Origin: Hafnia paralvei ATCC 29927
GTDB lineage: Bacteria; Pseudomonadota; Gammaproteobacteria; Enterobacterales; Enterobacteriaceae
DNA: 64,000 bases
Direction of reading: 5' to 3'
Assembly: GCF_001655005.1 (NCBI RefSeq)
Contig: NZ_LXET01000063.1
Coordinates: forward strand, 62,001-126,000
Position numbers and translations under genes: made by a program
Shown: positions 16,996 through 26,127 of the stretch, piece after piece
How the letters are laid out: every line of letters starts with the position of its first letter
Numbering within the stretch: position 1 is the stretch's first letter
Notes under the pieces: generated by a model
The model's database searches: none
What the model was told of the DNA's origin: nothing
The model's input: the letters and a program-made list of their open reading frames with translations, nothing else

Positions 16996-17592
16996 ATGGC
17001 AGAAAAAGAAAATACGAAAAGGAACCGTCGCGAGGAAATTTTGCAGGCTCTGGCGCAAATGTTGGAGTCCAGCGATGGTAGCCAACGCATTACCACAGCA
17101 AAGCTTGCCGCGAACGTGGGTGTTTCAGAAGCTGCACTTTATCGCCATTTTCCAAGTAAAACGCGGATGTTCGATAGTCTTATCGAGTTTATCGAAGATA
17201 GCTTAATCACCCGCATTAATCTTATCCTGCAGGATGAAAAGGAAACCTTTAATAGGCTTCGTCTTATTCTGCTTTTGATTCTAGGATTTGCGGAGAGAAA
17301 TCCAGGGCTAACACGTATCATGACCGGCCACGCGCTGATGTTTGAACAAGATCGCCTTCAGGGGCGCATCAATCAGTTATTTGAACGCATTGAAGCGCAA
17401 ATCCGACAAGTCTTGAAAGAGAGAAAGATACGCGAAGGTCAAGGCTTTGCTCACGATGAAACGCTGCTAGCAGGACAACTTCTGGCGTTCTGCGAAGGTA
17501 TGCTGTCGCGTTTTGTACGCTCAGAATTCCGCTATCGTCCAACTCAGGAGTTTGATCTACGTTGGCCATTGCTTGCGAGCCAGCTTCAGTAA
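16996..17592 (+). CDS. slmA: nucleoid occlusion factor SlmA (TetR family)
   Basis: 198-residue TetR-family DNA-binding protein that binds SlmA sites and blocks FtsZ assembly over the nucleoid. The N-terminal HTH (ITTAKLAANVGVSEAALYRHF) is followed by the family-specific PSKTRMFDSLIEFIEDSL and FEQDRLQGRINQLFERIEAQ. ATG at 16996 agrees with the E. coli length; a TTG nine bases upstream is too close to AAGGA (16980-16984). Standard dut-slmA-pyrE neighbourhood. Confidence 0.96.
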   Translation: MAEKENTKRNRREEILQALAQMLESSDGSQRITTAKLAANVGVSEAALYRHFPSKTRMFDSLIEFIEDSLITRINLILQDEKETFNRLRLILLLILGFAERNPGLTRIMTGHALMFEQDRLQGRINQLFERIEAQIRQVLKERKIREGQGFAHDETLLAGQLLAFCEGMLSRFVRSEFRYRPTQEFDLRWPLLASQLQ

Positions 17593-17608
17593 CAAAGGCA
17601 CATTAAAC

Positions 17609-17633
17609 AAACGGCCACACTAAGTGGCCGTTT
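17609..17633. terminator. bidirectional terminator between slmA and pyrE
   Basis: Perfect 10-bp stem AAACGGCCAC / GTGGCCGTTT with a 5-base loop; a T-run follows on the plus strand. It stands between the convergent slmA and pyrE stops. Confidence 0.85.
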
Positions 17634-17656
17634 TTATTTGGTACATCATTTGCCTG

Positions 17657-18298
17657 TTAAACGCCGTATTCTTCGCGATAGGCCTTCACCGATGCCAACG
17701 ATTTAGCCATATCAGGCTGCTCTTCCAAATAACTGATTAAATCTTTCAGCGTGATAATAGAAATCACCTTACAGCCATAGTCACGCTCAACTTCTTGAAT
17801 GGCCGAAATTTCCGCACGGCCGCGCTCTTGACGATCGAGAGAAATCAATACGCCTGCCAGTTGAGCATTATGGGCCTGAATAATCTCCATAGATTCGCGA
17901 ATCGCCGTACCCGCCGTAATAACATCATCGACTAGCATCACTTTGCCAACTAGCGGACTACCGACAAGTGTCCCGCCCTCACCGTGAGATTTCGCTTCTT
18001 TACGGTTAAAGCAGTAGGGCAAATCACGATCGTGATGCTCTGCAAGCGCAACCGCCGTAGTTGTCGCAATAGGGATACCTTTGTAAGCAGGGCCAAACAG
18101 TAAATCGAATTCAATTCCGCTATCGACTAAGGCTTCCGCATAAAAACGCCCCAACAAGGCCAGATCGCGACCGGTATTAAACAGACCAGCGTTAAAAAAA
18201 TATGGACTGGTACGGCCTGATTTCAGCGTAAACTCGCCAAACTTCAATACCTGTTTGCTTAACGCGAACTCAATAAACTGGCGCTGATAGGCTTTCAT
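17657..18298 (-). CDS. pyrE: orotate phosphoribosyltransferase
   Basis: Converts orotate and PRPP to OMP in pyrimidine synthesis. 213 residues. SGRTSPYFFNAG, FGPAYKGIPIA, NRKEAKSHGEGG (flexible catalytic loop) and the PRPP motif VMLVDDVITAGTAI are all present. The start MKAYQRQFIEFAL at 18298 is chosen over an upstream in-frame ATG at 18337 by family length. It lies 110 bases after rph with an attenuator-like terminator between, as in E. coli. Confidence 0.98.
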   Translation of the reverse strand: MKAYQRQFIEFALSKQVLKFGEFTLKSGRTSPYFFNAGLFNTGRDLALLGRFYAEALVDSGIEFDLLFGPAYKGIPIATTTAVALAEHHDRDLPYCFNRKEAKSHGEGGTLVGSPLVGKVMLVDDVITAGTAIRESMEIIQAHNAQLAGVLISLDRQERGRAEISAIQEVERDYGCKVISIITLKDLISYLEEQPDMAKSLASVKAYREEYGV

Positions 18299-18374
18299 GC
18301 ATGCATCTCCTACATTGTCGGTAATTAAATGATTCACTTAGTGGTACTGGTTTTTTTCATGCCGAACTGCGGGC

Positions 18375-18400
18375 AAAAAAAAGGCGACTAACAAGTCGCC
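18375..18400 (-). terminator. rph-pyrE attenuator
   Basis: On the minus strand GGCGACT-TGTT-AGTCGCC is followed by eight T residues (18382-18375). It sits 8 bases after the rph stop and 76 bases before pyrE. In E. coli, UTP-dependent coupling of rph translation to transcription controls read-through into pyrE at this position; the same layout suggests the same control. Confidence 0.85.
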
Positions 18401-18408
18401 TAAAACAA

Positions 18409-19125
18409 TTAATTTTCTAGCGCCGCTTTCTGCGCCTGAATAATTTTATCTATCCCACCTCTGGCTAAAGCCAGAAGCTGTAAAAGCTCTTCATGACTAA
18501 ATGGTTCGCCTTCTGCGGTCCCCTGCACTTCAATCATGCGACCATCTTCCAGCATCACAACGTTCATGTCTGTTTCTGCTGCAGAGTCTTCAACATATTC
18601 CAGATCGCATACGGCTTGACCATCAACGATGCCTACGGATACCGCTGCCACCATACCTTTCATTGGGTTGGCTTTCAGTTTACCCGCAGCAACTAAAGCG
18701 TTCAGCGCATCAGCCAACGCAACGCAAGCACCGGTAATGGATGCGGTACGAGTGCCTCCATCAGCCTGAATCACGTCGCAGTCTAGCGTAATCGTGAATT
18801 CACCCAGTTTTTTCAAATCAACAGCGGCACGCAGAGAACGCGCAATCAGACGCTGGATCTCCATTGTACGTCCGCCCTGCTTGCCCTTAGCCGCCTCGCG
18901 AGCCATACGGCTATGGGTGGAACGTGGCAACATGCCATATTCTGCCGTGACCCAGCCCTGTCCCTGACCTTTTAGAAAGCGCGGAACTCCTTCCTCAACG
19001 GTGGCGTTACATAGCACTTTTGTTTCACCAAACTCGACCAGAACAGACCCTTCAGCATGTTTAGTGTAATGACGGGTCAGTTTTAATGGACGGATTTGTT
19101 CGGCAGTTCGGCCTTCTGGACGCAT
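18409..19125 (-). CDS. rph: ribonuclease PH
   Basis: Phosphate-dependent 3'-5' exoribonuclease that trims tRNA 3' ends. 238 residues, full length, beginning MRPEGRTAEQIRPLKLTRHY. FGETKVLCNATVEEGVPRF, RSTHSRMAREAAKGKQGGR and the active-site Asp cluster (LDCDVIQADGGTRTASITGA, EDSAAETDMNVVM) are intact. The E. coli K-12 rph-1 frameshift, which reduces pyrE expression, is not present. A longer in-frame start at 19146 lacks family support. Confidence 0.98.
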   Translation of the reverse strand: MRPEGRTAEQIRPLKLTRHYTKHAEGSVLVEFGETKVLCNATVEEGVPRFLKGQGQGWVTAEYGMLPRSTHSRMAREAAKGKQGGRTMEIQRLIARSLRAAVDLKKLGEFTITLDCDVIQADGGTRTASITGACVALADALNALVAAGKLKANPMKGMVAAVSVGIVDGQAVCDLEYVEDSAAETDMNVVMLEDGRMIEVQGTAEGEPFSHEELLQLLALARGGIDKIIQAQKAALEN

Positions 19126-19329
19126 ACGCTTGTCTCCGGCTAGCAATCAGATTTATTTCAATGTGGCTGCGCATTATACCCAAATTAATCCGAGTTGCAG
19201 CAAGCCTACCACCGAAAGGGGTCCGTTAACTCATCGTTGACCAATGTAGACGTTCGTGAGCTTATGCCTATCATGGCAGACGGTGCGGGGCTATAATCCT
19301 GACATCATTCATTTTTACAGGTACGCAAA

Positions 19330-20193
19330 ATGATCCGTAGCATGACCGCTTACGCCCGCCGTGAAATTAAAGGCAACTGGGGCAGCGCAGCTTGGGAGCT
19401 TCGCTCCGTTAACCAGCGCTATCTTGAGACCTATATTCGCCTGCCGGAGCAGTTCCGCAGCCTTGAGCCGGTGGTGCGTGAAAGACTGCGTACGCGTTTA
19501 ACTCGCGGGAAAATCGAATGTAACTTACGCTTTGAACTTGACCCAAGCGCACAGAGTTCCATGATCTTGAACGAAAAACTAGCAAAACAGCTGGTTGAAG
19601 CCGCAAACTGGGTCAAAATGCAAAGCGATGAAGGTGAGATTAATCCACTAGAAGTATTACGTTGGCCTGGTGTGATGTCTGCCGCAGAGCAAGATTTAGA
19701 CGTTATCAGCACCGAACTGATGGCTGCTTTAGAACTGGCTATCGATGATTTTATCGACGCGCGCGAACGTGAAGGTAACGCACTAAAAGCAATGATCGAG
19801 CAACGCTTAGAAGGTGTTTCTGCCGAAGTTGCCAAAGTTCGCCAGCAGATGCCTGAAATTCTGCAATGGCAGCGTGAGCGTCTGGTCAGCAAGCTGGAAG
19901 AAGCTCAAGTTCAGTTGGAAAACAACCGTCTGGAACAAGAACTGGTTCTGATGGCACAACGCGTCGACGTTGCTGAAGAGCTTGATCGTCTGGAAGCACA
20001 CGTCAAAGAAACCTATGTGATTCTGAAGAAGAAAGAAGCCGTCGGTCGTCGCCTCGACTTTATGATGCAGGAATTCAACCGCGAATCTAACACCTTAGCG
20101 TCTAAGTCTATCAACGCAGACGTAACCGCATCCGCTATCGAGCTCAAAGTGCTGATCGAACAGATGCGCGAACAAATCCAGAACATCGAATAA
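19330..20193 (+). CDS. yicC: YicC-family endoribonuclease
   Basis: 287-residue YicC family protein (YicC_N and DUF1732 domains), reported in E. coli as an endoribonuclease linked to degradation of the small RNA RyhB. The N-terminal MIRSMTAYARRE and the C-terminal GRRLDFMMQEFNRESNTLASKS with EIKVLIEQMREQIQNIE-like end are diagnostic; a long charged coiled-coil-like middle is visible. It is divergent from rph, 204 bases apart. Confidence 0.94.
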   Translation: MIRSMTAYARREIKGNWGSAAWELRSVNQRYLETYIRLPEQFRSLEPVVRERLRTRLTRGKIECNLRFELDPSAQSSMILNEKLAKQLVEAANWVKMQSDEGEINPLEVLRWPGVMSAAEQDLDVISTELMAALELAIDDFIDAREREGNALKAMIEQRLEGVSAEVAKVRQQMPEILQWQRERLVSKLEEAQVQLENNRLEQELVLMAQRVDVAEELDRLEAHVKETYVILKKKEAVGRRLDFMMQEFNRESNTLASKSINADVTASAIELKVLIEQMREQIQNIE

Positions 20194-20213
20194 TGAACTG
20201 CCGATGTTAAACA

Positions 20214-20245
20214 CCCAAAGCCCAGCTTATCTGCTGGGCTTTGGG
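20214..20245. terminator. hairpin after yicC
   Basis: Perfect 13-bp stem CCCAAAGCCCAGC / GCTGGGCTTTGGG with loop TTATCT, 20 bases downstream of yicC and between it and the convergent YdcZ-type gene. There is no clean T-run, so termination efficiency is uncertain. Confidence 0.65.
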
Positions 20246-20277
20246 TTATGGACAAAAACGTCTATGGGCGAAATCCA

Positions 20278-20745
20278 TCAGACCACAGACTGTTCTTCCT
20301 CACGATTACTGCGATAAATCAGCACCAGCGCCAGAGCTAAACAGATTAAGGCAGCCATTCGGCTCATAGAAAACCCGATTGCCTGATTACCAAACCATCC
20401 AAAGGTATCGATCATCATCCCCATGGAAAGTTGCCCGCAAATCACAGCCACCGTCGCGGTTGCTACTCCAACCTTAGGCACTGATGCAACCATCACCAGC
20501 ATATAAAACATCCCGAAAAGGGCACCCGCCAATTGCCATTTCGGCACTGTTAGCAATGTTTGCGTATGGGCGGGCTCAAAAAAGAAAATCAACAACCCAC
20601 TCAGTACGGCACCCACGATGAAAGTTAGCTGGCTGCTACGTATTACACCCACACTTTCCCCTAGGCGCCCATTGATTGCTGCCTGCATACTTAAAACCGC
20701 GCCAGCAATGACCACCAGCGCAAGCATCACAATATGGCTAAACAT
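20278..20745 (-). CDS. YdcZ-type DMT transporter subunit, second of pair
   Basis: 155-residue hydrophobic protein with about five membrane helices, of the DMT superfamily YdcZ family (short half-size transporters). SMQAAINGRLGESVG near the start and FGWFGNQAIGFSMSRMAALICLALALVLIYR at the end are the typical signatures. Its ATG follows the upstream paralogue by three bases, with GAGGGGG inside that gene's end, so the two are co-translated and probably make a heterodimer. The substrate is not known. Confidence 0.82.
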   Translation of the reverse strand: MFSHIVMLALVVIAGAVLSMQAAINGRLGESVGVIRSSQLTFIVGAVLSGLLIFFFEPAHTQTLLTVPKWQLAGALFGMFYMLVMVASVPKVGVATATVAVICGQLSMGMMIDTFGWFGNQAIGFSMSRMAALICLALALVLIYRSNREEEQSVV

Positions 20746-20748
20746 AAA

Positions 20749-21225
20749 TTACGCCCCCTCTGCGATTAAAACTAAAGCAGCAACTATCAACGCTAACGCG
20801 AACAGGCGCTGTATGCCGACTCTTTTACGCGGGATGCCAAACCAACCAAAATGGTCAATCAACAAGCTTTTAGCTACCTGTCCAGAAAGAATCGCAATCA
20901 TCGTCATCGCAACGCCAATGATCGGTGTGGCTAGCGTTAGCATAATGACGTAGACCGGCCCAAGCAGTCCGCCGATCAATTGCCAACGAGGTAATGTACT
21001 GAATGGTCGATGCTCGCTTGGTTCCCCAGTTAATAACGATAGGAGGAATAGCAGAGCGGCACCAACACCGAAGATGCTCAATGTTGCCCATAAATGCCCC
21101 ACTTCCTCTCCCAACGGCCCGAGCAATCCCGCCTCAGCGGAAAGCCCCATTCCAGCCATAATGACCAATGGAATATAGCCCGCACGTTTAATAGAGCCTG
21201 GTTCACATAGTCCCGACGCAGTCAT
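20749..21225 (-). CDS. YdcZ-type DMT transporter subunit, first of pair
   Basis: 158-residue inner-membrane protein with about five hydrophobic helices, paralogous to the next gene: both have a GLL-PVYVIMLTLATPIIGVAM-like central part and IDHFGWFGIPRKRVGIQRL-like ending. The N-terminal 15 residues are polar. AGGTGAGAG lies immediately ahead of the ATG. Located where E. coli has other genes between yicC and yicG, and divergent from the hydroxyacid dehydrogenase gene, with which it may share a function (inference). Confidence 0.82.
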   Translation of the reverse strand: MTASGLCEPGSIKRAGYIPLVIMAGMGLSAEAGLLGPLGEEVGHLWATLSIFGVGAALLFLLSLLTGEPSEHRPFSTLPRWQLIGGLLGPVYVIMLTLATPIIGVAMTMIAILSGQVAKSLLIDHFGWFGIPRKRVGIQRLFALALIVAALVLIAEGA

Positions 21226-21455
21226 CTCTCACCTCTCACCTCATATCACTAAAACGTTCAGCGCAAAACGCTGTTTCTGATAGCGAGCATTATCAATAGT
21301 TACCTTCTTTCGAAAAACAGCATGAGTTGCTAAACAGTTTTGCGTATTACGCATAGCATGAAGTCGCTTGGCTCCATTCCTGCCAAGCTCTAGGGTGATA
21401 AGACAAATAAAGTAAACCTGCCACCAGATCGGAAGACAATAATCAGGAGTTATCA

Positions 21456-22331
21456 ATGAAAATCGCTTTTCTTGGATTAGGTTCAATGGGGCAACCCATG
21501 GTACAAAACCTGCTAAAAGCTGGATATGAAGTCAAAGTGTGGAACCGCAGCGCTGCTGCAGTAGAACCTCTTGTTGCGAACGGGGCATCATCGTGTAAAA
21601 ACCCTGCAGATATCGCCGAATGCGAAATGGTGATATCCATGTTGGCCGATGACCACATTACCCATGATGTGATGGTGGCTCAGGGGGCACTGAGCGCCCT
21701 TGATAAAAATGCGGTGTACATCAATATGGCTACGGTATCTAACGATCTAACGCGCGAAATGACAGCCTACTGTGCTGAGCGAGGGCTTCACTATATTGCT
21801 GCCCCCGTGCTAGGACGCGTAGATGTTGCCGCTGCAGGCAATCTCAATATCTTGGCTGCCGGTGAACCAGAGCAGCTAGCGCGAGCGCAACCGCTGTTTG
21901 ACGTGTTAGGCCAAAAAACATGGCACTTTGGCGATAACCCCGAACAGGCAAGCACAGTGAAACTTGCCGCAAACTTTATGTTAGCCACCGTCATTGAATC
22001 GGTGGGCGAATCCGCAGCGCTAGTTAAAGCTCATGGTATTGAGCCTAAAAACTTTATTGATATGCTCACCAGCACGCTATTTTCAGCCCCGGTATACAAA
22101 AATTATGGCGGAATGATCGCAGAAGAACGCTATACCCCCGCAGGCTTCAAACTCACTCTTGGTTTAAAAGATGTTCGCTTAGCGCAACAGGCTGCTGAGG
22201 AGAAAAACGTACCTATGCCTTTTGCTAGCGTATTGCGCGACAACTTTATTGATGCCATTGCACAAGGTGATGGAAACCTTGACTGGTCCGCGCTAGCTAA
22301 TGTGTCCGCACGTCGCAGCGGTTTAAAATAA
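21456..22331 (+). CDS. beta-hydroxyacid dehydrogenase (GarR/HIBADH/GLYR family)
   Basis: 291-residue NAD(P)-dependent oxidoreductase. The Rossmann motif IAFLGLGSMGQPM starts at residue 3, the substrate loop APVLGRVDVAAAGNL is near residue 117, and the catalytic Lys is in STVKLAANFML near residue 170; the C-terminal LGLKDVRLAQQAA dimerisation helix follows. The APVLG and ILAAGE features recall glyoxylate/succinate-semialdehyde reductases more than GarR, but the substrate cannot be fixed. CAGGAG stands seven bases ahead of the ATG. A LysR gene follows 114 bases later on the same strand. Confidence 0.85.
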   Translation: MKIAFLGLGSMGQPMVQNLLKAGYEVKVWNRSAAAVEPLVANGASSCKNPADIAECEMVISMLADDHITHDVMVAQGALSALDKNAVYINMATVSNDLTREMTAYCAERGLHYIAAPVLGRVDVAAAGNLNILAAGEPEQLARAQPLFDVLGQKTWHFGDNPEQASTVKLAANFMLATVIESVGESAALVKAHGIEPKNFIDMLTSTLFSAPVYKNYGGMIAEERYTPAGFKLTLGLKDVRLAQQAAEEKNVPMPFASVLRDNFIDAIAQGDGNLDWSALANVSARRSGLK

Positions 22332-22445
22332 CCATCCTCGACGCCCCTCTTCCAAGTGAAGAGGGGAAAGCACCACCGGTGAGCAACTAGAATAATTGAA
22401 GACCAAAACGCGCCATAGATAAAATCCTTTACGGAATAAGCAAGT

Positions 22446-23378
22446 ATGCAAGCGTTCAACGAATTAAGTATCAAATCGCTGCGGCTTTTTGTCGCAGTCA
22501 TCGACTACGGCAGTTTTTCTGCTGTTGCACGTAATGAAGGCATTGCACCATCTTCTATTTCGCGCCAAATGCAGCAGATGGAACAGGCACTTAACCAGCA
22601 ATTGCTCTATCGTCATACCCGTGCAGTAACCGTAACAGAAAGTGGCCGGCTGCTGGCAACATACGCACGTCGCGTGCTTGAACAACTGGAAGAAGCTGAA
22701 CAGGCATTACAAGAAAAGAAGCTTGAACCCGCGGGACTAGTTCGTATCAACGCGCCAGTGGTGTTTGGCCGATTACATATTGCGCCATATATTCCTGAAC
22801 TCTGTCATAAACATCCAAAACTTTGCGTCGAACTTGTGCAAACGGATAATTTTATCGATCCCATGCAGGATGCGTCCGATCTCCTGTTTCGCATTGGGAT
22901 TTTGTCGGACTCCAATCTGCAAGGCAGAGTTCTCGCTCAGCAAAACTATCGCATCGCGGCAAGCCCTGAATATCTTCGTCGCTTTGGTGTCCCCTCTTCG
23001 CCAGAAGAGCTAGAACACCACAACTGTCTGGTATTTAAAGGCTTCGCTGGCGCACAGAGATGGTTTTTCCAATGTAAAAACCAATGGGTTCCATACAACC
23101 TACACGGTTCTCTGACTGGAAATAATGCCGATTCGCTGTTAGATGCCGCCATCCAAGGGCTCGGGATTGTCGTGTTCCCAACATGGCTGCTAGGTGACGC
23201 CCTGAAGGATGGCCGCCTTGTCAGCCTGATGGAGAAATATCCCGTATCTACCCGACTAGAGCCACAACAGCTAGCGGCGCTTTATCCCCAAAGCCGACGT
23301 CTGCCCCTCAAAGTACGCGTTGTCATTGATTTCTTTGTGCAGAAGTTTGGCACACCTGCATATTGGGATAACATTTAG
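22446..23378 (+). CDS. LysR-family transcriptional regulator
   Basis: 310 residues. The N-terminal winged HTH is SLRLFVAVIDYGSFSAVARNEGIAPSSISRQMQQME, followed by a linker helix and a LysR substrate-binding domain (RINAPVVFGRLHIAPYIPELCHKHP onward, with LDAAIQGLGIVVFPTWLL). The pattern belongs to the CrgA/YafC-like subgroup of LysR proteins. It probably controls the neighbouring dehydrogenase and YdcZ-type pair, which is inference from position. Identity of family is certain; the target and co-inducer are unknown. Confidence 0.9.
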   Translation: MQAFNELSIKSLRLFVAVIDYGSFSAVARNEGIAPSSISRQMQQMEQALNQQLLYRHTRAVTVTESGRLLATYARRVLEQLEEAEQALQEKKLEPAGLVRINAPVVFGRLHIAPYIPELCHKHPKLCVELVQTDNFIDPMQDASDLLFRIGILSDSNLQGRVLAQQNYRIAASPEYLRRFGVPSSPEELEHHNCLVFKGFAGAQRWFFQCKNQWVPYNLHGSLTGNNADSLLDAAIQGLGIVVFPTWLLGDALKDGRLVSLMEKYPVSTRLEPQQLAALYPQSRRLPLKVRVVIDFFVQKFGTPAYWDNI

Positions 23379-23578
23379 CTTTCAGGTTATAAATTCTAAT
23401 CAATCATTAAATATGAAAATGAAATAATACTTACTTATTCAGCAATAAATACATTTTTTAGAATACTTAAATTAATCCGAAACCACATCCTTTAGAAAAA
23501 CTCAGTCGAGATAGTTACATAAAGTCACTAACCTTCCTCCACTGCTATCTCTTTTCAGTTCTCAAAGGTTGTTGTGCC

Positions 23579-24196
23579 ATGTTACTGAGTATTCTGTATA
23601 TCGTTGGAATCACCGCCGAAGCCATGACTGGGGCATTAGCCGCAGGCCGCCGCCAAATGGATATGTTTGGCGTCATTATCATTGCCTCGGCAACCGCCAT
23701 TGGCGGCGGTTCAGTACGTGACATGCTATTAGGCCACTACCCGTTAAGCTGGGTTAAACACCCTGAAAATATTGTCATTGTTGCCGTAGCCGCCATCGTC
23801 ACAACATGGGCTGCACCATTAATGACCCACCTACGTAAGCTCTTTTTAGTCTTGGATGCCGTCGGCTTGGTCGTATTTTCTATTATTGGTGCACAGGTTG
23901 CCTTAGAAATGGGTCATGGGCCAATCATTGCCTCTATCGCCGCCGTTGTAACGGGCGTTTTTGGTGGTGTGCTACGTGATTTGTTCTGCAATCGCATCCC
24001 ATTAGTGTTCCAAAAAGAGCTTTATGCTGGGATCTCGTTTGCTGCTGCGTGGCTATATATGGGACTCCTGTATATTGCTATCCCACAAGACCTGACGGTA
24101 ATGATTACCTTATTTGCTGGTTTTACCGCTCGTCTACTGGCACTGCGCTTCCGTTTGGGACTACCGGTATTTGACTATCAGCAGCCAGATCACTAA
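23579..24196 (+). CDS. yicG: UPF0126 inner-membrane protein YicG
   Basis: 205 residues with two repeats of a three-helix unit and paired glycine motifs (GGSVRDMLLG and GGVLRDLFCNR), diagnostic of the UPF0126/TRIC-like family. Seven or so membrane segments. The family is related to trimeric intracellular cation channels, and some members are implicated in glycine transport; the E. coli function is not firmly settled. Its last 74 bases overlap the opposite-strand ligB end. Confidence 0.93.
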   Translation: MLLSILYIVGITAEAMTGALAAGRRQMDMFGVIIIASATAIGGGSVRDMLLGHYPLSWVKHPENIVIVAVAAIVTTWAAPLMTHLRKLFLVLDAVGLVVFSIIGAQVALEMGHGPIIASIAAVVTGVFGGVLRDLFCNRIPLVFQKELYAGISFAAAWLYMGLLYIAIPQDLTVMITLFAGFTARLLALRFRLGLPVFDYQQPDH

Positions 24197-25856
24197 CGGA
24201 AAATGGGTTAAAGGCAGCGACGCCTTGCAGCCTTAACCTCTTCATTAATCCTAACCATTCTTTGTCCTGCCATATTTGGCGATATTGTTTGTTTTGCGTC
24301 ACTGATAGTTTGCAACCGGTATATTCCCATCCGCAGTCAGCAAGTGTTGAGGGCATTCCCAATGCCCTCAACCATGCAGCGCTAGGCACAAGTTTTATCC
24401 TTTCAATGGCTGCACTAAGCCTTTGCGCTCGATTTATCCCCATTCCCCGACTCACCAAACGGTGTTCCGTGAGAGCCAAGACATCATCTAAATCAGACAA
24501 CTCCCCGCTCTGTGCCAACTCACGCCAAAAAGCCTCACCGACGCCGGTAATGTCCAAACTTTGAGCCATCCAAACGACACGAGCAATAAACTGCTGTTCA
24601 CAGCCTGGCGCATAGTGCCAACAGCTCAGAGAATGGTATTTCCCCCGATCTGGTGCATTCACAATGACCCGCTCAGGGCTACGCCAGATAACTTTTTCTA
24701 AATGGGGTGTACCCTGTCCAGCAAGCACCACCGAAACCTGATCGTGGGGTTGTACATCCCACTGCTGCCATCGCATAACCGAACCCAAACTCACGCGACT
24801 GACCCGCTTATCATCCACGGTTACGGGCTCAAGCAATAAAACCGCGTTAATACGTCCGCTACGACCAATGCTGAATTGCACATCTTTTACCTCTGTCACG
24901 GAGGATTTTAAGGGATATTTCCAAGCCGCAGCCCATCCAGGAGGCGAAGGTCGCCATAACACTGATGCTGGCTGCTGCGCCATATGTAGCACTATGCCGT
25001 CTGTCACAAATGGCAAAGGTTGCTGATACCAATATTCGCGCCATTTCTCAACATCAACAACATCGGTTACAGCATGAGTGTATTGTTCAGCTAACGGGAA
25101 TCCCAAACGAGCAAGTTTATTCAGCCTTTGCGGCATTTCGGCGGGGCCATCAGGATAGCCCCAGATAAAAATCTCCAACTGATTCGCCGTTTCAGACGAT
25201 AAAAATTTTAATCTCATTGCTCCTGCAACTTTTGAACGCGCATTAATGCCGCCGTCTCTTTTTTGTTGATGATCGGTCACTTTCAGAAAGAGCTCTCCCT
25301 GAAGCACCGTATATGCCTCATCGTCAGGGATCCTTTTAGGAATGGCACTAATAGAGGCCGATGCTTTAGTCCAATCTTGCCCGATTAAACCGTCGCCACG
25401 ACTAATCATGCTTTTTAGGCGGCCATGCTGGTAATGAAGCGTAACAGCAACACCATCAATTTTGGGCTGAATCCACACGCTCTCCTTGCCTTTAAGCCAG
25501 TCTCTTACAGCCGCTTCATTCTCTAGTTTATTCAGTCCAGTATGCGCCACCGGATGACTTAACGTGTTGCGTGGGCTTGTCGGCTCAAGGGCAGAGTTCG
25601 AAGACGAGCTATTGGTTAAAAAACACTGCTTCCATGATTTTAATCGTTGTGCCATTTGATCATATATCTCATCTGGAACAGGTGAAGACCCCTGCAAAAA
25701 ATAGGCCTCATCCCATTTAGCCATCTGCTGCTGTAGTGCGCTAATTTCATGGGTTGCACGTTCGGCAGCCCAATCAGGACACGGTGGTTGAGCCCAACTC
25801 CTACACAGACTTGAAATCAGCCACGCCACAAGCACCATCAATATATTCCATGCCAT
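24123..25856 (-). CDS. ligB: NAD-dependent DNA ligase B
   Basis: Accessory NAD+-dependent DNA ligase (YicF). 577 residues against about 560 in E. coli. The first 23 residues are hydrophobic and signal-like, as in the E. coli protein. The adenylation motif KIDG has the active Lys at residue 132; SRGDGLIGQDW, FVTDGIVL, AWKYP and the OB-fold region (GSVMRWQQWDVQPHDQVSVVL) follow. BRCT and zinc-finger parts of LigA are absent, as usual for LigB. The ordinary family end, around QGVAAFNP, is followed by some two dozen extra residues that run antisense into yicG. Confidence 0.93.
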   Translation of the reverse strand: MAWNILMVLVAWLISSLCRSWAQPPCPDWAAERATHEISALQQQMAKWDEAYFLQGSSPVPDEIYDQMAQRLKSWKQCFLTNSSSSNSALEPTSPRNTLSHPVAHTGLNKLENEAAVRDWLKGKESVWIQPKIDGVAVTLHYQHGRLKSMISRGDGLIGQDWTKASASISAIPKRIPDDEAYTVLQGELFLKVTDHQQKRDGGINARSKVAGAMRLKFLSSETANQLEIFIWGYPDGPAEMPQRLNKLARLGFPLAEQYTHAVTDVVDVEKWREYWYQQPLPFVTDGIVLHMAQQPASVLWRPSPPGWAAAWKYPLKSSVTEVKDVQFSIGRSGRINAVLLLEPVTVDDKRVSRVSLGSVMRWQQWDVQPHDQVSVVLAGQGTPHLEKVIWRSPERVIVNAPDRGKYHSLSCWHYAPGCEQQFIARVVWMAQSLDITGVGEAFWRELAQSGELSDLDDVLALTEHRLVSRGMGINRAQRLSAAIERIKLVPSAAWLRALGMPSTLADCGWEYTGCKLSVTQNKQYRQIWQDKEWLGLMKRLRLQGVAAFNPFSVSDLAADSQIPVVPNGSAVPVDER

Positions 25857-26127
25857 TTTTCACCTCCTGTTGCGCCAGTAATAGCGCAATGAAAACGGCA
25901 TTCCATAGGGTGTGCAGATTTCTGCGAAATACATTCAGGAGAGTTTTAACGGTAGACAATGGTTCTTATATTCTTTGCAAAGACGATCGCAATGATGGGA
26001 CGAGGAGAATAAATTCGCACTTTAGACTGAAAGTGGGCGCTGCATCACGACGAGTAGCCGTGTATACTACGCGGAGTTGTATCTTTCTTTTGTTCTTTTA
26101 ACACGAACGACATCAATAAGACCCACT

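Noticed and set aside
19431..19892. 153-codon ORF antisense to yicC
   Set aside because: Shadow of the yicC coding frame, Ser/Arg-rich and without homology or start signals.
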